DNA of 64,000 nucleotides from Mesoplasma grammopterae ATCC 49580 (GCF_000701525.1 NZ_JNJC01000001.1:124001-188000); one strand, 5' to 3'. Shown: positions 29,379 to 39,848, counted from the first letter of the stretch. Translations and numbers: made by a program. Notes: generated by a model not told the origin, from the sequence alone.

Positions 29379-31145
29379 ATGGAAAAGGAAAAAATAACTT
29401 CTACTAATCAAATTATTGAAAAAGAAGATTTTGAACCTTTTGTTTTTAAACAAAAAGAAGTTCAAAGAAAATATATTAAAACTGAATCACCAACTAAAGT
29501 TTTTGCTTTAGGTGGACTTGAAGAAATTGGTAAAAATACTTACTGTATAGAACATGAAAACGAAATTATTATGATTGATGCTGGAGTTAAGTTCCCAGAT
29601 GATTCTATGTTAGGTATTAACGCAGTTATTCCTGATTATTCATATTTAAAAGAAAATGAATCAAAAATAAAAGCACTTTTCATAACTCACGGACATGAAG
29701 ATCACATTGGTGGAATTCACTATTTAGTTAAACAAGTTAATATACCTGTTATTTATGCGCCTGAATTAGCTGCTGCTTTAATTAGAGATAGATTGAAAGA
29801 ACATAAATTAACTGACAAAACAATTGTTAAAGAATACGTTGCTGACGATATATGAGCAACTAAAAATTTACGTGTAAGTTATGCAGCTTTAAACCACTCT
29901 ATTCCTGATGCTTTTGGTATTTTAGTAGAAACACCAAATGGAAATATTTTTTCAACAGGGGATTATAAATTTGACTGATCACCTTTAGGGCACTTTGCTG
30001 AATTAAGTAAATTAGCTAGCATGGGTGATAAAGGAATCGAACTTTTAATGTCTGATTCAACAAATGCTGAAGTTGAAGGTTATACACCTGGTGAAAAAGG
30101 AATTATTGAAAATATTGATAAATTATTTCTAAAAGCAAAAGGTAGAATATTTATTACAACTTTTGCTTCTAATGTTCACCGTATTCAACAAATTGTTGAG
30201 TTAGCTAATAAATATGACAAAAAAGTTGTTATTCTTGGGAGATCAATTGAAAGAATTATTAAAATAATCCGTCAAATGGGTCACTTAAAAATTAATGATA
30301 AAATGTTTATTAAGGCAAATGACATTGATAAACATCCAGCAAATAAAATAATGATTATTTCTACAGGTAGTCAAGGTGAACCAATGGCAGCTCTTTCAAG
30401 AATTGCTACAAATAGACACCAATCTATTTCTATTATTCCCGGTGATACAGTTATTTTCTCTTCATCACCAATCCCTGGAAATAGAGCTGATGTTGAAATC
30501 TTAATTAATAGACTAACTAGAATTGGTGCTAATGTTATTGAATCTTCACCAAGCAACAGAATTCATACTTCAGGTCACGCTAGTCAAGAAGAACAAAAAT
30601 TATTATTTACATTATTAAGACCAAATTACTTTATGCCAATGCATGGTGAGTTCAGAATGTTAAAAAAACATATTGAAACAGCTGAATCTGTTAACCTACA
30701 AAAAGGGCACGGATTTGTTATGGCAAATGGTGATCAATTAGAATTATTACAAGGTAATGCTCAAATTGGTAAACGTGTTGATGCTGATGCTATTTATGTA
30801 GATGGAAAAGATATGACAGCTCATGCTTCAAATATAATTAGAGAACGTGACATATTAAGTAAAGACGGTTTAATTTCAGTTGTTGTTTCAATTGATTCTC
30901 AAACTAATAAATTATTATGTGCACCTAGAATTATTTCACGTGGAAGTTTTTATGTAAAAGATTCAGGTAATGTAATTAGTGAAGCAATTACAATTGTTAC
31001 AGAAGCTATAAATGAAGTATTAAATTCTAATAAGCCTACATTTGGTGCAATAAAAAAAGCGATTAAACAATCACTTTCTCCATATATATTTAAAACTAAA
31101 CGTAGAAATCCATTAATCATTCCAGTTATATTAAACAAAAAATAA
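29379..31145 (+). CDS. rnj: Ribonuclease J
   Basis: A metallo-beta-lactamase ribonuclease with endo- and 5'-exonuclease activity, central to mRNA decay in Firmicutes and mollicutes. The 588-aa product has [14 protein letters not shown], the metal-binding HGHEDHIGG motif, HSIPDAFG, the STGDYKFDW strand and a beta-CASP domain with [15 protein letters not shown] and [12 protein letters not shown]. The C-terminal [14 protein letters not shown] and [10 protein letters not shown] are also conserved. Two TGA Trp codons lie in the first third. GGAGGAAAA precedes the ATG. Mollicutes commonly carry two paralogues, J1 and J2, and which one this is cannot be told here. The C-terminal domain appears complete. 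Confidence 0.95.
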
Positions 31146-31168
31146 GAGTTTAAAAACTCTTATTTTTT
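31141..31168. terminator. Bidirectional terminator between rnj and the permease
   Basis: AATAAGAGTTT/AAACTCTTATT hairpin with a T run on the plus side and an A run on the other. It overlaps the ends of both converging genes. Confidence 0.75.
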
Positions 31169-33783
31169 TAATAATTAATGTTTGTGATTTTTAATTTTTT
31201 AATATTTTTTGAATATTTAATAGAATTTTTTAAGTCTTTTCGTGCTTTTAAATCTGTTGCATTTTTTAATGATTTTCTAAATTTAATTATTTCTAATTTT
31301 GATTCTTGTCTAACTTGTACAACTCAAGCTTTTCTTTTTGAAGCATAATCTTTTTTATTATTCTTGAATTTTAATTCTTCTAATTTGACAATATTATTAT
31401 CAGTTATTGAACTATCATATTTTTTTCTAATATTATAGAAATCGATATATGCTTTATTTCACGCGTCTTTAAATGATAGCTTTTCTTCTTTTTTCATTGC
31501 TATTGCATTATTCAATATAGTTTGATTTGTGTAAGCATATAAAGACATTGATTCTTCATATGATAATTTAGAGTCTATATTTAATTGTTTTTCATTTGAT
31601 TTAAAAGTTGCAAAGTATCTTTGATTTACAAAATTTATTATTGAAGAAATTAAATTTAAATTAGTTCCAAATGAAAGTTTATTTCTTATTGAAGCTGAAA
31701 TAAATTCAATTAATAACGTAAATAAAATAATACCGAATAATAATGCTCCAAATTCATTAAAATATTGATCAGAGAAATATGAATTTAATAAATATCCCAT
31801 ATTACCAGCTCCGACAGCTCCTAACATTGCAACTTCTTTAAAGTTTATATCAAATCTATAAATAATATTTGACATCGCTGCTGTTGATGTTTGAGACATT
31901 ATCCCATATCTTAATTTGGTAAATCAATTAACTCCTGTTGCTTCAAGTTGAAAAATTATTTTTTGATTTATATCATCAAATAACTCTCTATTATATTTTG
32001 TAAGCATGCCTATAGTTCCCATAATAAGAGCTAATACACCTGTAAAAGGTCCCATTCCAACAACAATTACAAATATTAATGCATAAATGTAACTTGGAAT
32101 TGCCCTCATCATTGATGTTAATGCGACAAAAATTCTTGCTACATATTTATTAACAATTTTTTCTGATGATAACATACCTAATACATATGCAATCACTGCA
32201 CCTATAAAAGTCCCTACAACTGCAATAGATAGAGTTTCATATAAAAGATACATAACACTATAAGGTGCATTACTGTTTCCACCATTTGCTTTAGAAATGA
32301 ATAATGATGATCAATTTATTTTTAAAATTTCTAATAAATTTTTATTTGTTGCTTCAATTAATTCTTTTGATGAAAGTTTAAATTCTAGTAATGTTAATGT
32401 GTAAATAAAGAAACCTAAAATTATTGCATATAAAACTATTCTTTTAATATAGTTTTTAGGCTCACTTCTTAAAACTTTTTCAACAGATAGATTTTCAATA
32501 AAATTTTTATTAGCATTAGCTCTTTCATTTTTTATTTCTTCTATTTTTGCATTTTTAATTTCATTAACCTTAAATTTAAATTTTACTTTATTTATTTTAT
32601 CTATTCTATAACGTAAGCCAGTTTCAAAATCTTTTGCATACAAGTCAAAACTATTTGGATTTGATTTCTTTAAATTTTTATAAGCTTCGACGTCACTTTC
32701 TATTTTAGTACTTAAGTCACTTTTAAAGTTATTTATTAATTCTTTTTTTTGCTCTACCAATTTTTTAGTATTTTCTTTGTTTTTAGAATCAGTTATTTTT
32801 TTATCTATATCTAAACAAAGTACATTTTTGATATAAAAATTAATGTCTTTTTGAGATTTTATTTTATTTATTCTTTTATCAAATTTTCTTTGCTCTTTAC
32901 CATCTATTCTGAAATCTTTATCTTCTATAATGTAATTTCTAATTAATCATATTGAAAGTTCTAAAAATAGTATAACTGCAACTAATAGAGTTAATAAGAA
33001 ACCAACTCTATTTCACTCATTATAGTCAACTGCATTGTTTATCATTTGACCTATTCCCATTCTTGTTACACCCGCAATGATTGAAACATATCTTATGTTA
33101 GTTTCAAGAGAGTAAAACATTATTGAAAGTACATGATGAGATACCTGAGGTCAAACAGCTGCTCTAAATGATACAGATTTATTTGCTCCAGTTGATTGAG
33201 AAGCAGTAAATATTTTAATATTTATTTGTTCTATTCTTTCATACAATGTTTTACCTGAAATTGAAAATGTAAACATAGTTAATGAAAGCATTACTGTAAA
33301 AGTTGTAGCACCAAAATAATTTACAAGAACTAATGCATACACAAAAGATGGTATAGTTCTAAAAATTGAAAGTATAAGTCTAGCTATAAAATTTACAGAT
33401 TTATTTTTTACAATATTTGAAGAAGCTAAAATAGCTACAGGAATTGCAATTACAACACCAATAACAGTTCCAGCAAATGCCATAACGATAGTGTCTCATA
33501 TAGAAACAAAAGCGTTATATAAAAACGAGTGGCCTGTACCATTAATTGCGTTAAAGTCAGTTCAATCTCATTTAAACATTTCACCTATTCTTTCAAAAAG
33601 ACTAGGCATATCTCTAAAAAACTCTAATCATTTTGAATCTAAAGTGAAAAATGAGAGTATCACTATAAAAAGTGTAAATAAAGTTATTGATCAAAAGAAT
33701 ATTTTTTTTGGGGATTTTGAATAGTTATCTTTTATCTTGAATGCTTTTTGATTCAAAATAGAATTTGATAATCTTTTAGTCAT
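31168..33783 (-). CDS. PhnE-like ABC permease, two permease domains fused in one protein
   Basis: The product is 871 aa. Two copies of the PhnE-type integral membrane domain are present: one at about 90-260 (TVIGVVIAIPVAILASSNIV, then RTIPSFVYALVLVN) and one at about 500-690 (TFIGAVIAYVLGMLSSEKIV, then MMRAIPSYIYALIFV). Each has an EAA-like loop (STGANKSVSFRAAVWPQV and ATGVNWFTKLRYGIMSQ). A 190-residue charged linker with coiled-coil character joins them, and a further 130-residue basic tail follows. In most bacteria PhnE is a single-domain homodimer. Its ATG overlaps the ATPase stop (TAATG). The annotation phosphonate permease would follow from homology only; the purine-type riboswitch upstream suggests a nucleoside or purine substrate. 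Confidence 0.85.
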
Positions 33784-34532
33784 TATTTTCCGTAAATTTC
33801 TTCTAATTTGGATTCATTTAATTTTTTAGGTTCCCCATCAAATACTATTTCTCCATCTTTTAAACCTATTATTCGATCACAATATTTTAATGCTAAATCG
33901 ACATGATGAATATTTATAATAACTGTTATATTTAATTCCGAGTTAATTTTCTTAAAATCTTCCATAACTCTATTTGCTAATATTGGGTCAAGTGCTGAAA
34001 CAGGTTCATCTGCTATTATTATTTTAGGATTTTGATTTATTGTTCTTGCTAAAGCAACACGTTGTTGCTGACCACCAGACAAATTATCAGCCCTAATATA
34101 TGAAAACTCAAGTAAATTAAGTTTTTCAAGAGCTGCAAGAGCATTTTGTTTTTCTTCTTTAGTAAAAAATCCTGCCATTGCTCTAAAAAAATTCATTTGA
34201 GCAACTCTTGAGTTTAAAACATTTTTTAAAACTGTTTGTTTTTCAATATTGTTGTACTCTTGTGACATTAACCCAATGTGTTTTCTTAAATTTCTTAAAG
34301 ATTTACCTTTAGTTTTATTTATTTCATATTTTTCATTTTCATTTATGTCAATAAAAATTTCTCCAGAGCTAATATTATTTATCTTATTTATCGTTTTCAA
34401 CAATGTAGTTTTACCAGCTCCTGATAAACCAATAACAGCAACAAATTCACCCGCATTAATTTTTAAATTAATATCTTTTAAAACATGTTTTCCATTTGGT
34501 CAAACTTTTTCAACTTTTTTAAATTCTATCAT
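33783..34532 (-). CDS. PhnC-like ABC transporter ATP-binding protein
   Basis: Nucleotide-binding subunit of the importer encoded here. The 249-aa product has Walker A GLSGAGKTT at about residues 35-43, the Q-loop in GLMSQEYN, the signature LSGGQQQRVALART, Walker B IIIADEPVSALDP and the switch His in IINIHHVDLAL. It resembles PhnC, with which it shares the N-terminal FKKVEKVWPNGKHVLKD. The start follows the palindrome at 34551-34573, 18 bases away. Only one ATPase gene is present, so it should act as a homodimer on the fused permease. The frame is unbroken apart from one TGA Trp near the N-terminus. Confidence 0.92.
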
Positions 34533-34550
34533 TATATTCACTTAGCAAGC

Positions 34551-34573
34551 AAAATACGCAAAATGCGTATTTT
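34551..34573. repeat. Perfect inverted repeat between the lipoprotein and ATPase genes
   Basis: AAAATACGCA and TGCGTATTTT form a perfect 10-bp stem around three A. On the minus strand it is followed by GCTTGC rather than a U-tract, so it is a poor terminator. It may be an RNA stabiliser, partial attenuator or protein site. Confidence 0.6.
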
Positions 34574-34600
34574 AACTATCTTTCTATTAAAATTTTTTTA

Positions 34601-35824
34601 CTAAAGATCTTTTATTAATGTTTCAATTTTTTCTGCTTCAACACTAGTAACAGTTATTTCTTTATCTAAAGCTGTTTCTCATTCAATTGGAGTTTGTTCT
34701 TCTTTAGGTCCAATATAATCTGTATGGTTGTACACATTAAAAATTTCTTTATTTTCTTCTTTACTAATAAGATCTTTGAATGAATCTCTTAAGTCTTTTA
34801 TAATTTTATCATCATTAATTCTTTTTCTTGAATACATTATTCCGTCATTTATAATTTTGTCTGACATTCCAATAACACTTGTATTTTTAAATGCTTTTAT
34901 TGAAGCTGCTTCATCCTTGATTTCGTATCTAATATCACTGAAACCAACAGCAACACCGTTTGATGTATTTGAAACATATTGTGCAGCTGATGGATAATCA
35001 GCTTGTCTATTTGATTTTGTATATATGTATTTAACTTGTTCATCATTAAATCCAGCTACATTTTTAAGTCACATTAAAGGATAAATAGTTCCTGCGCTTG
35101 ATGTTTTACTTTTTGAAACAGAAAAATTCACGTCTCCTTTTGCTTCTTCACCATTTGCTCCAGGTAAAATTAATTTTCTTAAAGCAGCTTGATATTCATC
35201 ATCTGCTGAAATTTCAGATAGTTTAATATCACTCTTATTTAACAAATCATTATTTACATAAACATAAGATCTGTAATATTCTGAATTACTGCTTGTGTCT
35301 AAATATTTTTCTCTTATTTGTTCTTTTGTTATAGTTTCATTACCTGTAATATCTAATATTTTATTATATTCATTTGCATATTTTAAAGAATCTGATTGTG
35401 TTATAGAACCAGCTGGCATATCTTTTTCAACTGTATATGCATCTCTAGAAGATTCAAGAAGAATACCTAATTTATCATATGTTCCGTCTTCTTTAATAGT
35501 ACCTTTGTTTTTATTGTAAGTTCCTACTGGTAAAAATGCTAAATCAGCTTTACCAGCAGCTAGTGTTGAGCCAGCAGCTTCATAACTTGTAGAAGTTGAA
35601 ATTTTAACTTTTTTAGTAAATGTTTCACCACGCTCTTCAGCTTTTGCTTTCATTTCTGCTTGTAGTTTTTCTTCCAATGGTTTAACTGTGTTAATAACTT
35701 CAGTTGCATTATTTGATGGAATAAAAATAATGTCAAATGTATCTGTTGTTCCACATGAGACAACTGTTGTTGCAGCTGTTCCTGTTAATCCAATTGCACC
35801 AACTATTGCTAATAATTTTTTCAT
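34601..35824 (-). CDS. PhnD-like substrate-binding lipoprotein
   Basis: Solute-binding component of the importer, anchored outside the membrane. The 407-aa product has a signal peptide (MKKLLAIVGAIGLTGTAATT) and lipobox VVSC with the acylated Cys at 24. The mature part begins with IIFIPSNNATEVINTVKPLE, a PhnD-type start, and contains KADLAFLPVGTYN, the YRSYVYVNNDLL strand and SSAGTIYPLMWLKNV. These match the periplasmic-binding fold that in mollicutes also includes p37-type lipoproteins, which need not bind phosphonates. GGGGGAAAT precedes the ATG. The leader carries the purine/2'-dG-type riboswitch, so its ligand is more likely a nucleoside or purine. It is the first gene of the operon with the ATPase and permease. 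Confidence 0.85.
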
Positions 35825-35875
35825 ATTTCCCCCTATTTTGAAAAAACCAACTTAAAGAAAAACTTTAAAAAATAG

Positions 35876-35907
35876 AAAAAAGAGGTTTTTTTTTACAAAA
35901 AACCTCT
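35876..35907 (-). terminator. Riboswitch-linked intrinsic terminator
   Basis: Minus strand AGAGGTTTTTT and AAAAAACCTCT form a long stem followed by six T. It begins 5 nt after P1 of the aptamer and lies before the lipoprotein RBS, so it is the expression platform. Confidence 0.85.
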
Positions 35908-35911
35908 ACAC

Positions 35912-35973
35912 ACTTATAGTCCCGAGATTGGTCCGGGGCGGTTCAGTAGCCCATTATGCTACCCTGTATAAGT
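35912..35973 (-). promoter_or_regulatory. Purine riboswitch, 2'-deoxyguanosine-like variant
   Basis: Read on the minus strand, P1 is ACTTATA/TATAAGT. P2 is GTAGC-ATAATGG-GCTAC and P3 is CCCGG-ACCAATC-TCGGG, each with a 7-nt loop suited to loop-loop contact. The core strand ACTATAAGT has C at the nucleobase-reading position, so the base is guanine-like, not adenine. The P1-P2 half matches the known 2'-dG aptamer of M. florum nearly base for base. The J2/3 strand reads TGAACCGC and differs from that aptamer, so the choice between guanine and 2'-dG is open. Confidence 0.88.
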
Positions 35974-35997
35974 TTTTCTTATTAAGTTGTTATTTAC

Positions 35998-36026
35998 ATT
36001 TTAAACATATTTTTAAAAACAAACAA
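35998..36026 (-). promoter_or_regulatory. Promoter of the riboswitch-controlled importer operon
   Basis: On the minus strand TTGTTT (-35, 36026-36021) and TAAAAT (-10, 36003-35998) are 17 bases apart. A start near 35991 gives a short lead-in to the aptamer at 35973. Confidence 0.5.
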
Positions 36027-36081
36027 TAGTTTATGAAAAAAATATTTTTTTCTTACATTATACTTTTTGAAGTAAAAATAT

Positions 36082-36087
36082 TATAAT
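36082..36087 (+). promoter_or_regulatory. -10 box of the 36118 gene
   Basis: TATAAT 31 bases before the ATG. The -35 region is not clear. Confidence 0.4.
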
Positions 36088-36117
36088 TAATCTAACCATA
36101 AAAGGAGATTATAAAAT

Positions 36118-37068
36118 ATGGCTATAAATAGAAATTATGGGCGAAGCTATATTCCTAGAGGGTTTATAAAATTTGCTCAAATATTAGGTACAGCAGTAAC
36201 TGCTATTATACTAATAATGACAATTTACTTTTTTTCAAGTAGTGATTTCTTGGGTTCAGGTGATCCAAACACAGTTACATTGAGTTCTTTAATAATTGGT
36301 ATCGAGATTTACTTCTTGTGAAAATCAATATATTCAGCATATGTAATAATTACTTATTTAAATTCTGCTTCAGATGAAGAAGTAATTGCTAATAGATATA
36401 TACTTGCAATTTTGAGTGTTGGGGTTGGAGGATTAATTACACCTTTCATACTAACATCATTACCAAATATCGAAACTCAATCTTCAATGAATCCAAGAGC
36501 ATTCTTGGCAAAACACTTGGGATTAACAATGTTAATTGGTTTTACATTATTTTTAGTATCTTTTGTTTGAATAACTTTATCATCAGGAATAACATTTAAT
36601 GAATTAATTGATACAAGTACTGATTTTGGATTAATCGGGTTTTTATCTTTAACTTTATCAATTGTTGGTTTATTAATAGGAATTCTTGGATTTGGACTAT
36701 TTTCAAGAAGCAATTCATCTGATTTAATGAAAGAAAAAAACTTACAAGGATATATGATGCAAATAGTTGGTGTTATTTTTACAATCATTGCCACTTTAGA
36801 ATTAGTATTCTTAATTATAATGGCTATCATTAGATTAATAGGTGTTATATTCCAATCTTTTAGTTATATGAACCGTTACGATGGATTCTTTAAAGTATTT
36901 GCAATATTCTTGGCATTTTCTAGAATAGGACTTGAAATTTGATATGTTACTTGAGTTGTTTCAATGTATTCAAAAATTATTTCAGGTCTTTGATCAAAAG
37001 AACAAGTTATTAAAATTAATAACTTTGAAAAAGTTGATGAAGCTAGAGTTCAAGAACAAAAAGCATAA
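36118..37068 (+). CDS. Polytopic membrane protein of unknown function
   Basis: The product is 316 aa with six to seven hydrophobic segments (about 20-40, 53-80, 95-115, 135-155, 165-190, 205-235 and 250-275) and a short charged C-terminal tail. I do not recognise a family. The segment LIGFLSLTLSIVGLLIGILGFGLFS is Gly/Leu-rich and may be a helix pair. Several Trp are TGA. AAAGGAGATTATAAAAT precedes the ATG. It is monocistronic, with its own terminator, on the opposite strand from the importer operon. A transporter or channel role is only a guess. Confidence 0.6.
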
Positions 37069-37096
37069 AAAACGGATTTAAATCCGTTTTTTTTAT
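37066..37096 (+). terminator. Intrinsic terminator after the 36118 gene
   Basis: AAAACGGATTTAAATCCGTTTT palindrome followed by a T run, directly at the stop codon. Confidence 0.85.
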
Positions 37097-37131
37097 TATG
37101 AAATATTAATTAAATTCTAAAAACAAATATG

Positions 37132-37638
37132 TTATTTTAATTCTTTTTTAGCTTTTTTAAGTGCTACATCATAAATCAACTTTGCTTCTTCATCAATGTA
37201 GTCATTAGCGTGTTCTCCATTTTTAACAAAAGATAATGCATACGCATAGCCACCAAAACCTAAAACAAAACCTAAAACAAAAAATATACCACAAAAGACA
37301 AGTTCAATAATTCCTTTAGTTTTTTGGGCTTCATCAATTATGACATGATTATTTAAATCTTCTCAATCATAGCTTTTAGAAGTAAATAAATCTATCATTC
37401 CAACAGACATCAAAATAGAAGCAATTATAACAAAAATAAGAGCTAAAATAACTCATGGTAATATTTTTTTATTAACTGTCTTATAACATCCCATATGACT
37501 TGTGTATATTCTTCCACTTGTTGACACAAAACCTAAATTTGAATTATTAGTAGTATAAATAGCGCCAGCTGAACTTTGACCACTTCTGCTTAATTGGTAT
37601 GGTTTTATTGGTTGTTTACAATAGTTACAATTTTTCAT
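37132..37638 (-). CDS. Zinc-ribbon membrane protein, hypothetical
   Basis: The product is 168 aa. It opens with MKNCNYCKQPIKPYQ, a CxxC pair, and has a second single Cys in SHMGCYK at about residue 51. This may form part of a metal-binding knuckle but is not a complete four-Cys ribbon. Two membrane segments follow (about 61-85 and 110-138), with a charged C-terminal tail. The Ser/Gly-rich linker between knuckle and membrane is low complexity. It is transcribed away from the FMN riboswitch. AGGAGATAAT precedes the ATG. No function can be assigned. Confidence 0.6.
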
Positions 37639-37688
37639 ATTATCTCCTTTACTTATTATATTTTATAACTTTAAAAATAATATTTTTA

Positions 37689-37694
37689 TATAAT
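37689..37694 (+). promoter_or_regulatory. -10 box upstream of the FMN riboswitch
   Basis: TATAAT with a predicted start near 37701, just before the aptamer P1 at 37704. Confidence 0.5.
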
Positions 37695-37703
37695 ATAAAT
37701 ATA

Positions 37704-37816
37704 ACATTTTCGGGGCAAGGCGAAATTCCTTACCGATGGTAATAGTCCATGAACCTTAATTGGTTGATTCAGTGAAATTCTGAAACCGACGGTATAGTCC
37801 GGATGGTAGAAAATGT
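37704..37816 (+). promoter_or_regulatory. FMN riboswitch (RFN element)
   Basis: P1 is ACATTTT/AAAATGT. Inside it are the invariant RFN pieces: CGGGGCAAGG, GAAATTCCTTACCG, ATAGTCC, the CAGTGAAATTCTGAAACCG hairpin, and GACGGTATAGTCCGGATGG. This is the canonical six-way junction that binds FMN and shuts off riboflavin uptake or synthesis. It precedes a riboflavin transporter gene. Confidence 0.96.
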
Positions 37817-37852
37817 CAGCTACAATAAACAATTTTTTGTTTAATTTTTTGC

Positions 37853-37902
37853 TGTCCGCCTTGCTTTTTTATAAGCGTTTTTTTATACCCGAAAGGAGGG
37901 AC
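37853..37902 (+). promoter_or_regulatory. Shine-Dalgarno-sequestering expression platform of the FMN riboswitch
   Basis: GTCC and CCTT (37854-37862) can pair with AAGG and GGAC (37893-37902) around the AGGAGG ribosome-binding site, with a nested GCTT/AAGC stem. This fits translational rather than transcriptional control. Confidence 0.6.
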
Positions 37903-37906
37903 TAAT

Positions 37907-38593
37907 ATGGATAAAAAATATAAGTTATGAAATTATAAATATGATTTTTCAGAAATAAACCTAAAGAATTGAAAAGAAGTATTAAAAGATACTTTTAAAC
38001 TTAATACTAGAAAAATAGCTTTGCTTTCAATGTTATTCGCAATTGAAATATTGATGACTATAATTTCTAAAGTCATTATGGGTTTAGCAATTCCAATGAT
38101 TGTTGGTGTTTACACAATCGAGATTTCTTTCTTTGTAATACTAATTATATATTTGTGTTCCAACTACATATATGCATCTATATTGTCCATTACTGCAATT
38201 TGGTTTAGATTATTATTAGGTAGTGAACCTATAGGTTTACTTTCAATGATGATTTCAGATACAACCTTTTTAACAATTTTTGCAATTTCATTTTTTGTCT
38301 TAAAAAAATTTATATTTTTAAAATTTATATTTAAAAATCAAATAAAAATTCTTATTGTTTTAATTTGTTTTGCTGGTTTAATATCTATGATTGGATCAGG
38401 TTTTATCTCAATGTTATGTAATGATAAATTTATTTTCGAAATGTATTATTTATCAGATGATGGTAGTGGTTATTGAAAAATGCTTTTATGAGTCGGATTT
38501 GGTGTAACTTTAGCTAAATATAGTATCAATATTTTGCTCTTTGCTTCAACGCTAAAGGTTTTATTAATTTTAATTAAACAATCTAGAGCATAA
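37907..38593 (+). CDS. ribU: RibU-like riboflavin ECF transporter S component
   Basis: S components bind a vitamin with high affinity and couple to a shared EcfAAT module, here encoded elsewhere. The 228-aa product has a 30-residue charged N-terminus and about six hydrophobic segments from residue 33. The first, [20 protein letters not shown], is typical of ECF S components. Substrate assignment as riboflavin or FMN rests on the FMN riboswitch 90 bases upstream, a strong functional link, rather than on the divergent sequence. Mollicutes lack riboflavin synthesis and must import it. One Trp is a rare TGG codon (38201-38203). The length is close to that of RibU. Confidence 0.85.
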
Positions 38594-38621
38594 GAAAAAC
38601 AGACACGAGTCTGTTTTTTAT
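38594..38621. terminator. Bidirectional terminator between ribU and pgk
   Basis: AAAAACAGAC-ACGA-GTCTGTTTTTT has a perfect stem with a T tract in both directions, serving converging ribU and pgk. Confidence 0.85.
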
Positions 38622-38633
38622 TTATTAACTTAA

Positions 38634-39848
38634 TTATTTGTTTTGGATTGCAGCAATTCCAGGTAATTCTTTACCTTCCATATATTCTAATGAAGCTCCA
38701 CCACCTGTAGAAATTCATGAGAATTCATCTTTGAATCCTAATTTAATTGCAGCTGCAGCTGAGTCTCCTCCACCAATTAAAGTGAAACCTCCATCAGCTT
38801 TACGTTTTGCAGCAGCTTCACAAACAGCAACAGTACCAGCTTTGAAATTTTCAAATTCACTAACTCCCATTGGCCCATTTCAAACAACAGTTTTTGCATT
38901 TGCTAATTCTTTTTCATACATTTCAATAGTTTTTGGTCCGATGTCTAATCCCATCATTCCTGCTGGAACATTTTCTCCACATAATGTTGGAGCAACATCA
39001 GCATATTCAGGAGCACATAAACTATCAACAGGTAACATTATTTTTCCATTAGCTTTTTCTAAGTATTCTTTAGCCAATTCAACTTTATCAGCTTCTAATA
39101 ATGAGTTACCAATTTCTAATCCCATTGCTTTGTGGAATGTATAAGTCATACCTCCACCAATTAAAATTTTGTCAACTTTAGTTAAAAGGTTGTCAATAAC
39201 ACCAATTTTGTCAGAAACTTTTGCTCCTCCTAAAATTGCAACAAAAGGTCTTTCAGGTGCGTCTACTCCTTTACCTAACATTTCAATTTCATTTTGAACT
39301 AAGAAACCTAATGCTGATTCAGAAATGTTTGAAGCTATACCAACGTTTGAAGCATGAGCACGGTGTGCAGTACCAAATGCATCATTAATAAATACATCTC
39401 CAAGACTTGCTCAGTATTTTCCTAATTCTGGATCATTTTTTGACTCAGCTTTAACTACTTCACCATCTTTTACATCTTCGAAACGAGTGTTTTCAAATAA
39501 TAAAACTTCTTTTTCATTTAATGCATTAATTGCAGCTTCTAATTCAGTTCCTCTTGTTTGGTTAACAAAGTTTACTGATTGTCCTAAAACTTCTTCCAAT
39601 CTTTTTGCTACTGGAGCTAATGATTTAGTTTTTTTGTCATCTTCACTTTTAATTCTTGATAAGTGTGAAAATAAGATAACTTTTGCATCATTTTCAACTA
39701 AATATTTAATTGTTGGTAATGCTGCTTGAATACGATTGTCATCAGTAATAACTCCATCTTTTAATGGAACATTAAAGTCAACACGAACTAAAACTTTTTT
39801 TCCTTTTACATTAATATCTTTTAATGTTTTTTTCAAATTGTAATTCAT
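38634..39848 (-). CDS. pgk: Phosphoglycerate kinase
   Basis: Glycolytic enzyme transferring phosphate from 1,3-bisphosphoglycerate to ADP. The 404-aa product has [16 protein letters not shown] (substrate site), [42 protein letters not shown], and the C-terminal GGGDSAAAA and [10 protein letters not shown] motifs. Trp codons are TGA. It follows gap with a terminator between the two, and it ends in the shared terminator with ribU. Substrate-level phosphorylation is the main ATP source expected in this organism. Confidence 0.98.

Noticed and set aside
35912-35973. Adenine riboswitch.
   Set aside because: The base-reading position in the 3' core strand is C (ACTATAAGT), which pairs with guanine, not U.
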